Both the position numbers and the translations under genes were made by a program. 22,345 nt of DNA, from the NCBI GenBank assembly GCA_034409055.1, contig DAOUMU010000551.1:1-22345 (forward strand). Reading direction: 5' to 3'. Positions 13,641 to 21,333 of this stretch are shown piece by piece (position 1 is the first letter of the stretch; each line of letters opens with the position of its first letter). The stretch comes from DAOUMU01 sp034409055 (GTDB lineage Bacteria > Chloroflexota > Anaerolineae > 4572-78 > J111). Below the pieces are notes generated by a model that was not told the DNA's origin, searched no databases, and saw only the letters and a list, made by a program, of their open reading frames with translations.

Positions 13641-15020
13641 ATGCGTAATCAGGCCCTAACTTATGCCCAAAATCATCACGCCGAGGCCCTGGCTGGTCTT
13701 CAGGAGCTATTGCGTATCCCCAGCATCAGCACCTTGCCCGAATGTGAGCCTGACATGCAACGGGCGGCTCAATGGTTGGCCGATAAATTGGCCGAAATCG
13801 GTTTGCAAAATGTTAAGATTATGCCGACGGCCGGTCATCCGGTGGTTTATGCTGACTGGTTGAATGCCGGTCCCGACGCACCCACCCTGCTCATTTACGG
13901 GCATTATGACGTACAACCTGTTGATCCTGTGGAGGAGTGGTTAACCCCACCTTTCGAGCCCATTATTAAAGGGGATGATATCTTTGGTCGGGGCACATCC
14001 GATGACAAGGGACAGTTTTACACCCACTTGATGGCCATAGAGGCCTACCTGAATTCAACCGGGCAACTGCCTCTAAACGTAAAATTTATGCTGGAAGGTG
14101 AAGAAGAAATTGGCAGTCCCAACCTGGAGGAGTTTGTCGTAAAGCATCTAGATTTGCTGAAAGCCGATGCCGCCCTCATTTCTGATACCCCCATCGTCGA
14201 TCCTGACACCCCTGTTCTGATTAGTGGCATCCGGGGGTTGGTTTATATGGAAATTTCAATGAGGGGCTCCCGGCAAGATTTGCACTCCGGTATGTATGGC
14301 GGAGTGGTCGAGAATCCGCTCAACGCGATGGTCCGGTTGCTGGCTGCCTTGCACGATCATAATGGCCGGGTTACCATCCCCGGCTTTTATGACACCGTTC
14401 GCGAATTGACTCCCATCGAACGGGAGGCACTTAATGAGGATGCGCTGACCGGGGAAGTTGTTTTGGCTGAAACCGGGGCCCCTGCCCTCTGGGGGGAAGT
14501 TGGCTACACCGTTGCCGAGCGGGTAGGTATCCGGCCAAGCCTGGATATTCACGGTATCAGGGGCGGTTTTATCGGCAGTGGCCAAAAAACCAACATTCCG
14601 GCTACAGCTACGGCCAAAGTCAGCATGCGTTTGGTGCCGGATCAGGATCCCCAGGAAATCGTTCGCTTGTTTACGGAACATGTTTATAACGCCAGTCCCA
14701 AGACAATGGGAGTTTCGGTAGAGATGCTTTCTGCGGCCGGTAGCGCCGTGGTTGATTTATCGGCGTCCGCGCTTGAGGCGGCGGCCGAGGCATACGAGCA
14801 AGGTTTTGGTCGACGTCCACTTTATCGGCGCGAAGGAGGAACGTTGCCGGTGGTGGCTATGTTTCACGAGGCTTTAAAGCTGCCCGTGGTGATGATGGGC
14901 TTGGGTTTACCCGACGACAGACTGCATGCCCCCAACGAAAAATTCCACCTGCCTAATTTTTACCGGGGGATTGAAACGGCTATTCATTACTACGAGATTT
15001 TTGGCAGCACAGGTAGTTAG
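13641..15020 (+). CDS. M20 family dipeptidase/metallopeptidase
   Basis: A 459-residue zinc-dependent peptidase of the M20 dipeptidase group. Metal and catalytic motifs are intact: YGHYDVQP (H88, D90), GTSDDKGQ (D121), EGEEEIGS (E154-E156), SD near 181 and the C-terminal LHAPNE. The dimerisation (lid) domain lies in the middle, about 196-350. Length and motifs fit cytosolic carnosinase-like dipeptidases that release amino acids from dipeptides. GAAAGGA at 13625-13631 supports the ATG. It is bounded by the dodecin terminator upstream and palindromic repeats downstream, so it is probably a single-gene unit. The true substrate may also be an N-acyl amino acid. Confidence 0.9.
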   Translation: MRNQALTYAQNHHAEALAGLQELLRIPSISTLPECEPDMQRAAQWLADKLAEIGLQNVKIMPTAGHPVVYADWLNAGPDAPTLLIYGHYDVQPVDPVEEWLTPPFEPIIKGDDIFGRGTSDDKGQFYTHLMAIEAYLNSTGQLPLNVKFMLEGEEEIGSPNLEEFVVKHLDLLKADAALISDTPIVDPDTPVLISGIRGLVYMEISMRGSRQDLHSGMYGGVVENPLNAMVRLLAALHDHNGRVTIPGFYDTVRELTPIEREALNEDALTGEVVLAETGAPALWGEVGYTVAERVGIRPSLDIHGIRGGFIGSGQKTNIPATATAKVSMRLVPDQDPQEIVRLFTEHVYNASPKTMGVSVEMLSAAGSAVVDLSASALEAAAEAYEQGFGRRPLYRREGGTLPVVAMFHEALKLPVVMMGLGLPDDRLHAPNEKFHLPNFYRGIETAIHYYEIFGSTGS

Positions 15021-15026
15021 TTTTTA

Positions 15027-15099
15027 TTGCAAAACGTAGCCAGGGCATCCCTATGCCCGCCTAGACGCATGGGGATGCGTCGTCTACAAGGTTTTGCAA
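15027..15099. repeat. Nested palindromic repeat after the M20 gene
   Basis: Outer arms TTGCAAAAC (15027-15035) and GTTTTGCAA (15091-15099). Inside are two hairpins, GGGCAT-CCCT-ATGCCC (15043-15058) and GACGCAT-GGGG-ATGCGTC (15064-15081). Both carry a GCAT-ATGC core, so they can also pair with each other. No T-run follows. Confidence 0.75.
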
Positions 15100-15128
15100 C
15101 AAGAATTAGTTAGTGCAGGGACCTGTAT

Positions 15129-15181
15129 GTGTTGCGTATTGCGTGTTGCGTAAATATCACGCAACACGCAACACGCAATAC
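15129..15181. repeat. GTGTTGCG-unit inverted repeat
   Basis: Two 23-base arms (15129-15151 and 15159-15181) built from GTGTTGCG/GTATTGCG units. They are complementary with two mismatches around the loop AAATATC, and lie about 40 bases before the PIG-L gene. Confidence 0.8.
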
Positions 15182-15221
15182 AACTTAAAATCGATGACAT
15201 TGCCTGAGTAAAGCCCAAAAA

Positions 15222-16040
15222 ATGACCAACTCTTACCACCACATCTATCTATCGCCTCATTACGATGACGCCTCGCTCTCCTGCGGGGGGGCTATTCATC
15301 AGCAAGTTCAGGCCGGGGCATCGGTGCTGGTCATCACTGTTTTTGCTGCGCCGCCTATGCCCGGTGAACCACTCTCCCCTTTTGCCGAGGCCATGCACCG
15401 CCGTTGGGGTACCCCCGAGGATGTCATTGCCACTCGCCAGCTTGAGGATCAGGCCTCGATGGAGATCCTGGGGGCTGATTATCTGCGGTTTAAGTTTACC
15501 GATTGTATCTACCGGGGCCATCCCCAACAAGAAGCATGGTATTACACCAGCGATGCCGACATCTTCGGTGAAATCCACCCGGCTGATCGACCCCTGGTAG
15601 CTGATATTGTCGAAGCGATGAGGGAAATGATTCCAGCGGGAGAAGATATGACGATTTATGCCCCTTTGACGGTCGGTCACCACGTTGACCACCAACTGGT
15701 TCACGCGGTGGCCTGGCAGTTGCGTGCACCGGCCTATACCCTTGCTTTTTATGAAGATTACCCCTATGCCGCACTTGACAATCTTCAGACCGGGCAGGAA
15801 ACCCCTTACACCTTGCAGGTCACCCTGGCCGCCCGGCAGGTGGTTAACTGGCAACCCCGCTTGTGCTTTCTGTCAGAAGAAAACCTGCAAGCCAAAATTG
15901 AGAGCGTGCGAGCTTATACCTCTCAGTTGCCGGTCCTCTTTGGCAGTGAAGCAGAAATGGAGCAGCGGGTGCGTAATTATGCCCTGCGCCTTGGCCAGGG
16001 CAGACCAGCCGAGCGTATTTGGCTGCCAGGTGCTGGTTGA
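15222..16040 (+). CDS. PIG-L/LmbE family deacetylase
   Basis: A 272-residue zinc-dependent N-deacetylase-like protein. The metal motif is SPHYDDASLS (H13, D15, D16); the usual form is PHPDDE, so Y replaces P and A replaces E. The second motif is GHHVDH (H154, H157). Family members remove acetyl groups from N-acetylglucosamine on small molecules, lipids or thiol precursors. The missing Glu may alter catalysis, although the His/Asp ligands remain. The ribosome site is weak. The gene ends one base from the stop of the convergent GT2 gene; no terminator is visible between them. Confidence 0.85.
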   Translation: MTNSYHHIYLSPHYDDASLSCGGAIHQQVQAGASVLVITVFAAPPMPGEPLSPFAEAMHRRWGTPEDVIATRQLEDQASMEILGADYLRFKFTDCIYRGHPQQEAWYYTSDADIFGEIHPADRPLVADIVEAMREMIPAGEDMTIYAPLTVGHHVDHQLVHAVAWQLRAPAYTLAFYEDYPYAALDNLQTGQETPYTLQVTLAARQVVNWQPRLCFLSEENLQAKIESVRAYTSQLPVLFGSEAEMEQRVRNYALRLGQGRPAERIWLPGAG

Positions 16041-16041
16041 C

Positions 16042-16740
16042 CTATGTTTGCTTCGTTCTTCGAGTACTCCGGCGCGTTTGCCATACCATGCGCAAAAAAT
16101 TAACCAGGTGCTGCCAGTTATTGATATGACTGCCTTCGCCGGCATAGATAGTGCGGATGGGAACCCAGTCCAGCATGAAACCGTGTCGTGCGCAAGTTAC
16201 AATCATTTCCACTTCTAACTCGAAGCCTGACTCACAACTGGTGAGCATCGCTTCCATCAACTGGCGGCCGATCAGCCGGTAACCAGACTGGTTATCGCGC
16301 ACAGGTTGACCCAAAGCCCAAGAGAAAGCCCATCGCCCCAGGAAGTTAGCCAGGCGACGAACTGGCGGCATCTGGCTAAAATCCCGCGCGCCAATGATCA
16401 GATCGGCCTGGTGGGTCTTGTAGGCCCGCAAAAACTTGGGAATCTCGGCCGGATCGTGCTGGCCATCGGCGTCAAGGGTCAGCACTGCCTCGTAGCCCTC
16501 GTTGATCGCCCGACGAAAGCCGGCCTGCAGGGCGGTTCCTTTGCCCTGATTAGGTGTCTGGCGCAGGACAGTGGCCCCAGCCGCTTTGGCCCGAGCGGCC
16601 GTGTCGTCTGTCGAACCATCGTCCACCACCAACACTGGCAGGTGAGTCAGGGCACCGGTCACCACGCTGCCCACACGACCTGCTTCATTATACGCAGGAA
16701 TAAGGGCCAGTATCTTGGTGCTTTCGGTATTTCCTTTCAT
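16042..16740 (-). CDS. GT2 family glycosyltransferase (polyprenyl-phosphate sugar transferase-like)
   Basis: A 232-residue GT-A fold enzyme. The N-terminal ALIPAYNEA, the VVDDGSTDDT (D40-D41) and LDADGQHDP (D90-x-D92) nucleotide-sugar/metal motifs are present, then a conserved DNQSGYRL near 139. This is the pattern of dolichol/undecaprenyl-phosphate mannose or glucose transferases of the short DPM1-like type; no membrane anchor follows. It probably works at the inner face of the membrane. No SD is visible before the ATG. A palindromic repeat separates it from the metallophosphoesterase gene upstream. Confidence 0.88.
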   Translation of the reverse strand: MKGNTESTKILALIPAYNEAGRVGSVVTGALTHLPVLVVDDGSTDDTAARAKAAGATVLRQTPNQGKGTALQAGFRRAINEGYEAVLTLDADGQHDPAEIPKFLRAYKTHQADLIIGARDFSQMPPVRRLANFLGRWAFSWALGQPVRDNQSGYRLIGRQLMEAMLTSCESGFELEVEMIVTCARHGFMLDWVPIRTIYAGEGSHINNWQHLVNFLRMVWQTRRSTRRTKQT

Positions 16741-16758
16741 GGCTCTACGTGGATTCGA

Positions 16759-16874
16759 GGGGTAAGACCTGACAGGTTTAATAATTTGTCGCTATTTGTT
16801 ACCAATTTGCTACAACTTCCCTGTATTATCTGGTAAATTTTCGCTAAAACCCGTCAGGTCTGGCTTTTTACCCC
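16759..16874. repeat. Palindromic AGACCTGAC-type repeat
   Basis: AGACCTGACAGGTTT (16765-16779) and AAACCCGTCAGGTCT (16847-16861) are complementary with one mismatch. GGGGTAA (16759) and TTACCCC (16868-16874) lie outside them. No ORF is inside. It occupies most of the gap between the GT2 and metallophosphoesterase genes. Confidence 0.8.
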
Positions 16875-16905
16875 ACAAATCCGTGTTGAACCCCTTTCAT
16901 CTTAT

Positions 16906-17742
16906 TTATGCGCCAACAAGGATGATCTCCGTGATTTCAGGCGGGCAATTGATACGAATAGGGAGCAGCAGGCCAATCCCCCTATTCGTATAAAGCCACA
17001 TATCGTTGACTTTGTAAAGTCCTTGGTCATATTTTTGGCCTAAATAAGGCAAAATTGGCGCTCCAAGACCCGGCAGACGAACCTGGCCGCCGTGGCTGTG
17101 GCCTGATAGTTGGAGTGAGACCCGCCCATCCAGAGAAAAAGTGTCGGCTAAATCAGGCTCATGGGCCAGCAAGATGGTCAAGGCATCAGCCGGTGCTTTG
17201 TCCAGGGCCGCTTTCAAATCTGGTCTGCCACTCCAGCCGTCATCCACACCGGCCAGGTAAATTGTTTCCCGGCCAATGTCTAGCGCCACGCCCTCATTAT
17301 GCAGAAGAGGGAATCCCACTTCCGCTAGACCGGTACGTACGACGGCTGCATTGGTCCACAAATCGTGGTTTCCCAAAATGGTAAAAACCCCGTACTTGGC
17401 ATTGAGCGAGGCCAAGACAGGGGCCAACTCAAAGATAGAATCGGCGCTTTGCAGCACGTAGTCGCCCGTTAAAACGATCAAATCGGGTTGCCGGGCGTTG
17501 GCCATTGTGACAGCCTTCTGCACGAAATCAATTTGGGTGTGGGGATGCAAATGGATGTCACTTATCTGCACAATTTTGAAACCCTCCAGAGCCGGTTTCA
17601 GATTTTTGAGGGGAATCTGTACCTGCTCTACCACCAGCCATTTTGTTTCAATCTGTTTGCCGTATTCATACCCGCCAACAATGACCAGGCTACTGCCTAC
17701 GGCTACCTGGCCCAAAGCTTTCAAAAAATCTCGTCTGTTCAT
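16906..17742 (-). CDS. Tat-exported calcineurin-like metallophosphoesterase
   Basis: A 278-residue phosphoesterase. The N-terminus has a twin-arginine motif (RRDFLK, residues 3-8) followed by a hydrophobic stretch (12-24), so export or membrane anchoring through Tat is likely. The metal site is complete: D62 and H64 (SDIHLHPH), D94 (GDYV), N125-H126 (GNHD), H194 (AHEPD) and H215/H217 (GHSHGG). It resembles the YkuE-like group, which acts on lipid or nucleotide phosphates; the substrate is not assigned. The start overlaps the 3' end of the membrane-protein gene by 53 bases, so the two are coupled. Confidence 0.9.
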   Translation of the reverse strand: MNRRDFLKALGQVAVGSSLVIVGGYEYGKQIETKWLVVEQVQIPLKNLKPALEGFKIVQISDIHLHPHTQIDFVQKAVTMANARQPDLIVLTGDYVLQSADSIFELAPVLASLNAKYGVFTILGNHDLWTNAAVVRTGLAEVGFPLLHNEGVALDIGRETIYLAGVDDGWSGRPDLKAALDKAPADALTILLAHEPDLADTFSLDGRVSLQLSGHSHGGQVRLPGLGAPILPYLGQKYDQGLYKVNDMWLYTNRGIGLLLPIRINCPPEITEIILVGA

Positions 17743-18322
17743 TTGTATCTTGATCTTTTCTCTTGGAACGCAGCAGCCAAATCAGCCACGGACCGGTAAT
17801 CATCCCGTTTACGGTTCCGGCCGCAGCGCCGGCTACAATCCAGGCCACAAAATCGGTCACGGTCTCAGCCAGAGCGATCTGTTCCCTGAACACGAACGAT
17901 TTCTGGGCCAGGAACACAGCCCCACCTATGAATCCGCCGACGACCAGCCCGGTGGTACTGGCCAACACCCACCAGCCAGCCCGCTGGACTTGCCGTCTTA
18001 GCCCGAACCATTGCGTTATCCCCACCACAGTCCCGATCACGGCCCAGTCGATATCTCCATACCCGCCCAAAATGCCGCCCACCGTCCAGCCAGCGAGACT
18101 GGCCCATACCCAGTTATCCACCTGGATGTGTCGTCGCAAAACCCATTGTTGCCTCATCCCCATCACCGTCCCGATCACGACCCAGAGCACGACCTGGCTG
18201 ACAATCACCGGACCCATCCTGACCACAACCCAGCCGATGCCTGCACTGATGCTCGCCCCTACAATATTTGCCACCACCCACCGGCCCCAAAAAGACCAAC
18301 CAAGACGAGGATCAGGGCTCAT
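17690..18322 (-). CDS. Membrane protein with internal duplication (unknown function)
   Basis: A 210-residue protein with about six hydrophobic segments, of unknown function. Residues 47-87 and 93-134 are homologous to each other: both run W-x-VIGTV-x-G...LRR...W-x-x-A-S, then a glycine-rich GG-x-x-GG segment. A weaker third copy follows near 160-185 (AGAAAGTVNGM...WLIWLLR). This points to duplication of a two-helix unit. The charged C-terminus (RSKRKDQDTNEQ onward) overlaps the metallophosphoesterase start region. The ribosome site is weak. The predicted product is an inner-membrane protein with no recognised active-site motif. Confidence 0.7.
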   Translation of the reverse strand: MSPDPRLGWSFWGRWVVANIVGASISAGIGWVVVRMGPVIVSQVVLWVVIGTVMGMRQQWVLRRHIQVDNWVWASLAGWTVGGILGGYGDIDWAVIGTVVGITQWFGLRRQVQRAGWWVLASTTGLVVGGFIGGAVFLAQKSFVFREQIALAETVTDFVAWIVAGAAAGTVNGMITGPWLIWLLRSKRKDQDTNEQTRFFESFGPGSRRQ

Positions 18323-18768
18323 TTCTTGCTCTTACTTCACCAAGGATAATTCTGCTACAATAGGATACCACAACAGCAGACCCAGGCCAAAAAGCCATAA
18401 TCCTGTCCAAAAGAGACCGCGTGTTATGTTTCATATTTGTTTTAGAAGTGAGACGATAAAAATTTTTAACATTACCAACTTATTTCCTTATTATAGTTAG
18501 ACTATCTAGGTATATCTGCCAAAAAATCCCCGGCCAGATATGGCCAGGGATATCTTGTCAGACATCGAACAATTATTTATAGCTGTTCACCCTCCCGCAG
18601 GTTTTAGCACTTTTTAGCACGAAAATATGTCTTCAATTTGTGATATATGTCATAAGCCCTTGATTTAGCCAATGGCGTAATCCGAAATGTGACAAGGGAA
18701 TATTCAATAACCGGCCCCAGTTTTTGGGAGCCAGTTTTTGGACGTATGGACGTGATGGCCGGTTAACC
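18323..18768. other. Intergenic stretch with repeats and a terminator
   Basis: No credible gene. It holds a - strand terminator (18521-18550), an inverted pair TAACCGGCC (18708-18716)/GGCCGGTTA (18757-18765), and two direct copies of CCAGTTTTTGG (18717-18727 and 18731-18741). A near-duplicate of TTTTAGCAC is present near 18602-18620. No convincing promoter for the membrane-protein gene was found. Confidence 0.5.
18521..18550 (-). terminator. Rho-independent terminator of the exoprotein cluster
   Basis: TCCC-c-GGCCA (18527-18536) pairs with TGGCC-a-GGGA (18541-18550) around GATA. On the - strand the stem is followed by six T (complement of 18521-18526). It lies about 220 bases past the stop of the small exported protein gene. 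Confidence 0.8.
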
Positions 18769-19077
18769 CTAATGCTCCTTGAGTACAATTGGCAGATAGA
18801 TAGGATTACCTTCCGGACTCTGAACCAGGCCACCGGCACCCCAAAAGCCGCCGGCCAGGGTGTAGCTGCCGCCACTCATCAACACGCCCGCATCCGGCTG
18901 ACCGCCGGTCCCAACCAGGGTGTAGCCCCCGCCGCTGCTTTCACCTCCCCCGCCGTCCACCGTCCACCAGGAGAGGTCATACCCATTTCCGGTTTGAGCC
19001 AGGGCCACACTGACCGTTAATACTAAAGCCAACATTGCCAGCCCGATCAAGCCAGATAGCCATTTGATAGATTGCAT
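18769..19077 (-). CDS. Small exported Gly-rich protein with YLP-type C-terminus
   Basis: A 102-residue exported protein. Residues 1-27 form a classical signal peptide ending in VALA-Q. The mature part is Gly/Ser-rich and has two related segments (SSGGGYTLVGTGGQ and MSGGSYTLAGGFW), a pattern seen in many Chloroflexota exoproteins. It ends in IYLPIVLKEH, a Y-L-P-hydrophobic-K tail also present in the SBBP protein of this window. Its AGGAGG ribosome site overlaps the TAG of the beta-roll gene, only 10 bases away, so the two are translationally coupled. The function is unknown; a cell-surface role is inferred. Confidence 0.75.
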   Translation of the reverse strand: MQSIKWLSGLIGLAMLALVLTVSVALAQTGNGYDLSWWTVDGGGGESSGGGYTLVGTGGQPDAGVLMSGGSYTLAGGFWGAGGLVQSPEGNPIYLPIVLKEH

Positions 19078-19087
19078 GGTGTCCCTC

Positions 19088-21214
19088 CTATTGCAAGATT
19101 ACCAACATTTGGATAACGCCGGTCTCTGCATCCAAGCCCTCTAAGGCTTTACCTATGACCGTGCCGGTGGGGGGATTGAGATCAGCCCGCATGGCGTGGC
19201 CGGGGGTAGCGGAGGTCACCAGCAAATCACCCGGCTGGATGGGGCCATTCTCGGTACTGGCCTTGACGGGCACAATGCCCAGCACGGCCAGGGGAATGCG
19301 CTCCGGTTCCAGGGGATTACCGGCCTCGTCCAGCTTGTGGTCGCCAATAAAGCCCGGTTCAGTAGAGTAGACGCCGACAACGCTGGTTTGGTAAGCTTGA
19401 CTGCTGCGCACCATCCGCCCGTCGGGGCCAACGACCAGCACATCGCCGGGAACAAGGTCTGTTTGACCGGGGCGGACCATTTCGGCAAAGTCGGCGCTGC
19501 CGCTTTCATAACCTGCACCGTAATAGGTGCCGTCCGCTCTGACGTTGCCGGCCTGGTCTACCTGGAAGCGTAACGTGCTCCCGCCGCTCCCGTTATCGCC
19601 AAATGCCTTGATTAGATCGCCCGTACCTCTGTTGCCGACGACCAGGGTGGCATCGCTGCTGGTTTGACGGGCATGGATGGCCACCCCGTTGCTGCTGGTT
19701 GATTCCACGCGCAAGGCCGCCGGGTTGAGACCGGACGAACCACTGACCTCAAACCAGGCCCCACCTGAGGCCCGCACTTTGAATTGATTGTTACGATCTG
19801 AGGTAAAGTCGGCAAAGGTCGAATCGGCCCAGACAAAGGCGCCATCGTGGTTGGCCTTAGCCTGCCGGCCGGCCGCGAAGCTGTAGTTGCCGCTGGCGGT
19901 GTTGTTATTGCCCCCGCTGACGGTGGCATAGTCGCCGCTGGCGTCGTTGTAAGTGCCCCCGCCAACGGTGGCAACGTTGCCGCCCGCGGTGTTGTTACTG
20001 CCCCCGCTGACGGTGGTATCGTAGGCGCTGGCGGTGTTGTATACACCCCCGCCGATGGTGGCAATGTAACCGCTAGCGGTGTTGCCTTGGCCCCCGCCGA
20101 CGCTGGCATAGCTGCCGCTAACGGTGTTGCCTTGACCCCCGCCGACGCTGGCAAATTCACCGCTGGCGGTGTTGCCTTGGCCCCCGCCGACGCTGGCATA
20201 GTTGCCGCTGGCAGCGTTGTTAATACCCCCGCCGACGGTGGCATAGTCTTTGCTAACGCTGTTGGCCCAGCCCCCACCGACGGCGGCATAGTCGCCGCTG
20301 GCGGTGTTATTATTGCCCCCACTGATGGTCCCGTAATTTGCGGTTACCTGGTTGGGGTAGCTACTGTTCCCCCCACCGCCAATGGTAGCGCCCATCACGC
20401 CAGGCGTAACGCTGTTGCCGCTGTAACCGCCTATCAGGTTGGGGCTGGTGGGGTCGGGCTCCAGCCGGAGGGCGCGGGCACCGTTTACCCGCAACTCCAG
20501 GGCCTGGTTGTCGGTGGTGCCCAGGAAGTTGCTGCTCGTGGTGCCGCTGTTACCGCTCAAGGACCAAAAGACACCCCCGCCGCCCGTCGCCTGGCAGGTG
20601 ACCGTGCCATCAGCACTGATGACCCGAATGGCCGAGCCGGTGGCGCAGCTTGAACTCACCCGGCGTTGTAGATAGCTTGTATTTGCACTGAACTCACCAC
20701 CGGAGAGGGCCAGGCCGGTGCCGGCGGTATAGGTGGTATCATCGTCGCCGTCATCCAGCCCGGCCGGGACGTCGCTCAGACCGGACCAAGGGGCGTGGGC
20801 GGCATAATGAGCATACGGCGCAGGGGTTAAAGGCTGGCGCGGGCTCAAGGTGGTGTAAGCCCCGCTGCTGCTGCCCGGCCGGACACTAATCCCCAGCAAT
20901 AGGGGGGTGCCGTCAAAGACGTTGCCAAAGTCCAGTTGCACAGTGAACCCGCCCTCGGTCACAGACACGTTCTCTTGGCTGATGGGGCTGCCCACCTCAG
21001 AACCATCGTTGCCGTTGTACAGCCTAAACTGAAAATCATACTCGCCGTTAGCCGGACTGCCGCCATCGGTCAAACGGCCCTGGTAGGTAAAGGCGGTCCC
21101 CAGGGCCTGGGCATTGATGTCGCCTGCCGGCTCCTGGGCCTGGCTGCCGCCGACCGTCAGCAGCAACAAGAGGATCACTACTAATAAACTGATAAGAATT
21201 GATCTGTGTTTCAT
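19088..21214 (-). CDS. Exported beta-roll (YadA-head-like) repeat protein
   Basis: A 708-residue exported protein. The signal peptide covers residues 1-26 (MKHRSILISLL...SQA-Q). An N-terminal domain follows (FTYQGRLTDGGSPANGEYDF, residues about 42-61, through LTPAPYA), common before trimeric repeat proteins. Residues about 289-453 hold eleven 15-residue units of the form [TAD]-A-S-G-x-Y-A-[ST]-V-G-G-G-x-x-N, matching the left-handed beta-roll head repeats of trimeric adhesins. The C-terminal part (SADFAE near 573, PGDVLVV near 588, VVGVYSTEPG) resembles a domain often found after such repeats. No outer-membrane beta-barrel anchor is present. The start is ATG 21214, six bases after GAGG; GTG 21226 and ATG 21217 are less well placed. 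Confidence 0.85.
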   Translation of the reverse strand: MKHRSILISLLVVILLLLLTVGGSQAQEPAGDINAQALGTAFTYQGRLTDGGSPANGEYDFQFRLYNGNDGSEVGSPISQENVSVTEGGFTVQLDFGNVFDGTPLLLGISVRPGSSSGAYTTLSPRQPLTPAPYAHYAAHAPWSGLSDVPAGLDDGDDDTTYTAGTGLALSGGEFSANTSYLQRRVSSSCATGSAIRVISADGTVTCQATGGGGVFWSLSGNSGTTSSNFLGTTDNQALELRVNGARALRLEPDPTSPNLIGGYSGNSVTPGVMGATIGGGGNSSYPNQVTANYGTISGGNNNTASGDYAAVGGGWANSVSKDYATVGGGINNAASGNYASVGGGQGNTASGEFASVGGGQGNTVSGSYASVGGGQGNTASGYIATIGGGVYNTASAYDTTVSGGSNNTAGGNVATVGGGTYNDASGDYATVSGGNNNTASGNYSFAAGRQAKANHDGAFVWADSTFADFTSDRNNQFKVRASGGAWFEVSGSSGLNPAALRVESTSSNGVAIHARQTSSDATLVVGNRGTGDLIKAFGDNGSGGSTLRFQVDQAGNVRADGTYYGAGYESGSADFAEMVRPGQTDLVPGDVLVVGPDGRMVRSSQAYQTSVVGVYSTEPGFIGDHKLDEAGNPLEPERIPLAVLGIVPVKASTENGPIQPGDLLVTSATPGHAMRADLNPPTGTVIGKALEGLDAETGVIQMLVILQ
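19856..20350 (-). repeat. 45-bp tandem coding repeat (eleven units)
   Basis: DNA encoding the 15-residue beta-roll units, repeated in frame with a 45-base period and varying sequence. The most similar neighbours encode the ASVGGGQGN units. Copy number may vary between strains. Confidence 0.85.
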
Positions 21215-21333
21215 CATACACCTCACTTTGGATGACTGCTCAGCCTACGCTGAGTAGACAGCGGCCTGTCCTGTACTGCTTAATCCCCCTTGAAAATGAC
21301 TCGGGGGAACTCGTGGGATGAGGGGCTGTCCGC
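21215..21333. other. Gap between the SBBP and beta-roll genes
   Basis: The gap holds CTCAG-CCTACG-CTGAG (21239-21254), a stem extendable to about 8 pairs, and CCCCC/GGGGG (21285-21289, 21303-21307). Neither is followed by a clear T-run on the - strand, so read-through from the SBBP gene into the beta-roll gene is possible. Confidence 0.4.

Noticed and set aside
15249..15854. 201-residue - strand ORF
   Set aside because: Antisense to the well-supported PIG-L gene.
17763..18500. 245-residue + strand ORF
   Set aside because: Antisense to the membrane-protein gene, rich in Pro/Thr, with no SD or family features.
19856..20350. CRISPR-like array
   Set aside because: The period is in frame and encodes the beta-roll repeats; there are no unique spacers.
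19847..20653. 268-residue + strand ORF
   Set aside because: It is the antisense shadow of the 45-bp repeats; the low-complexity Ala/Gly/Pro translation follows from the repeat.
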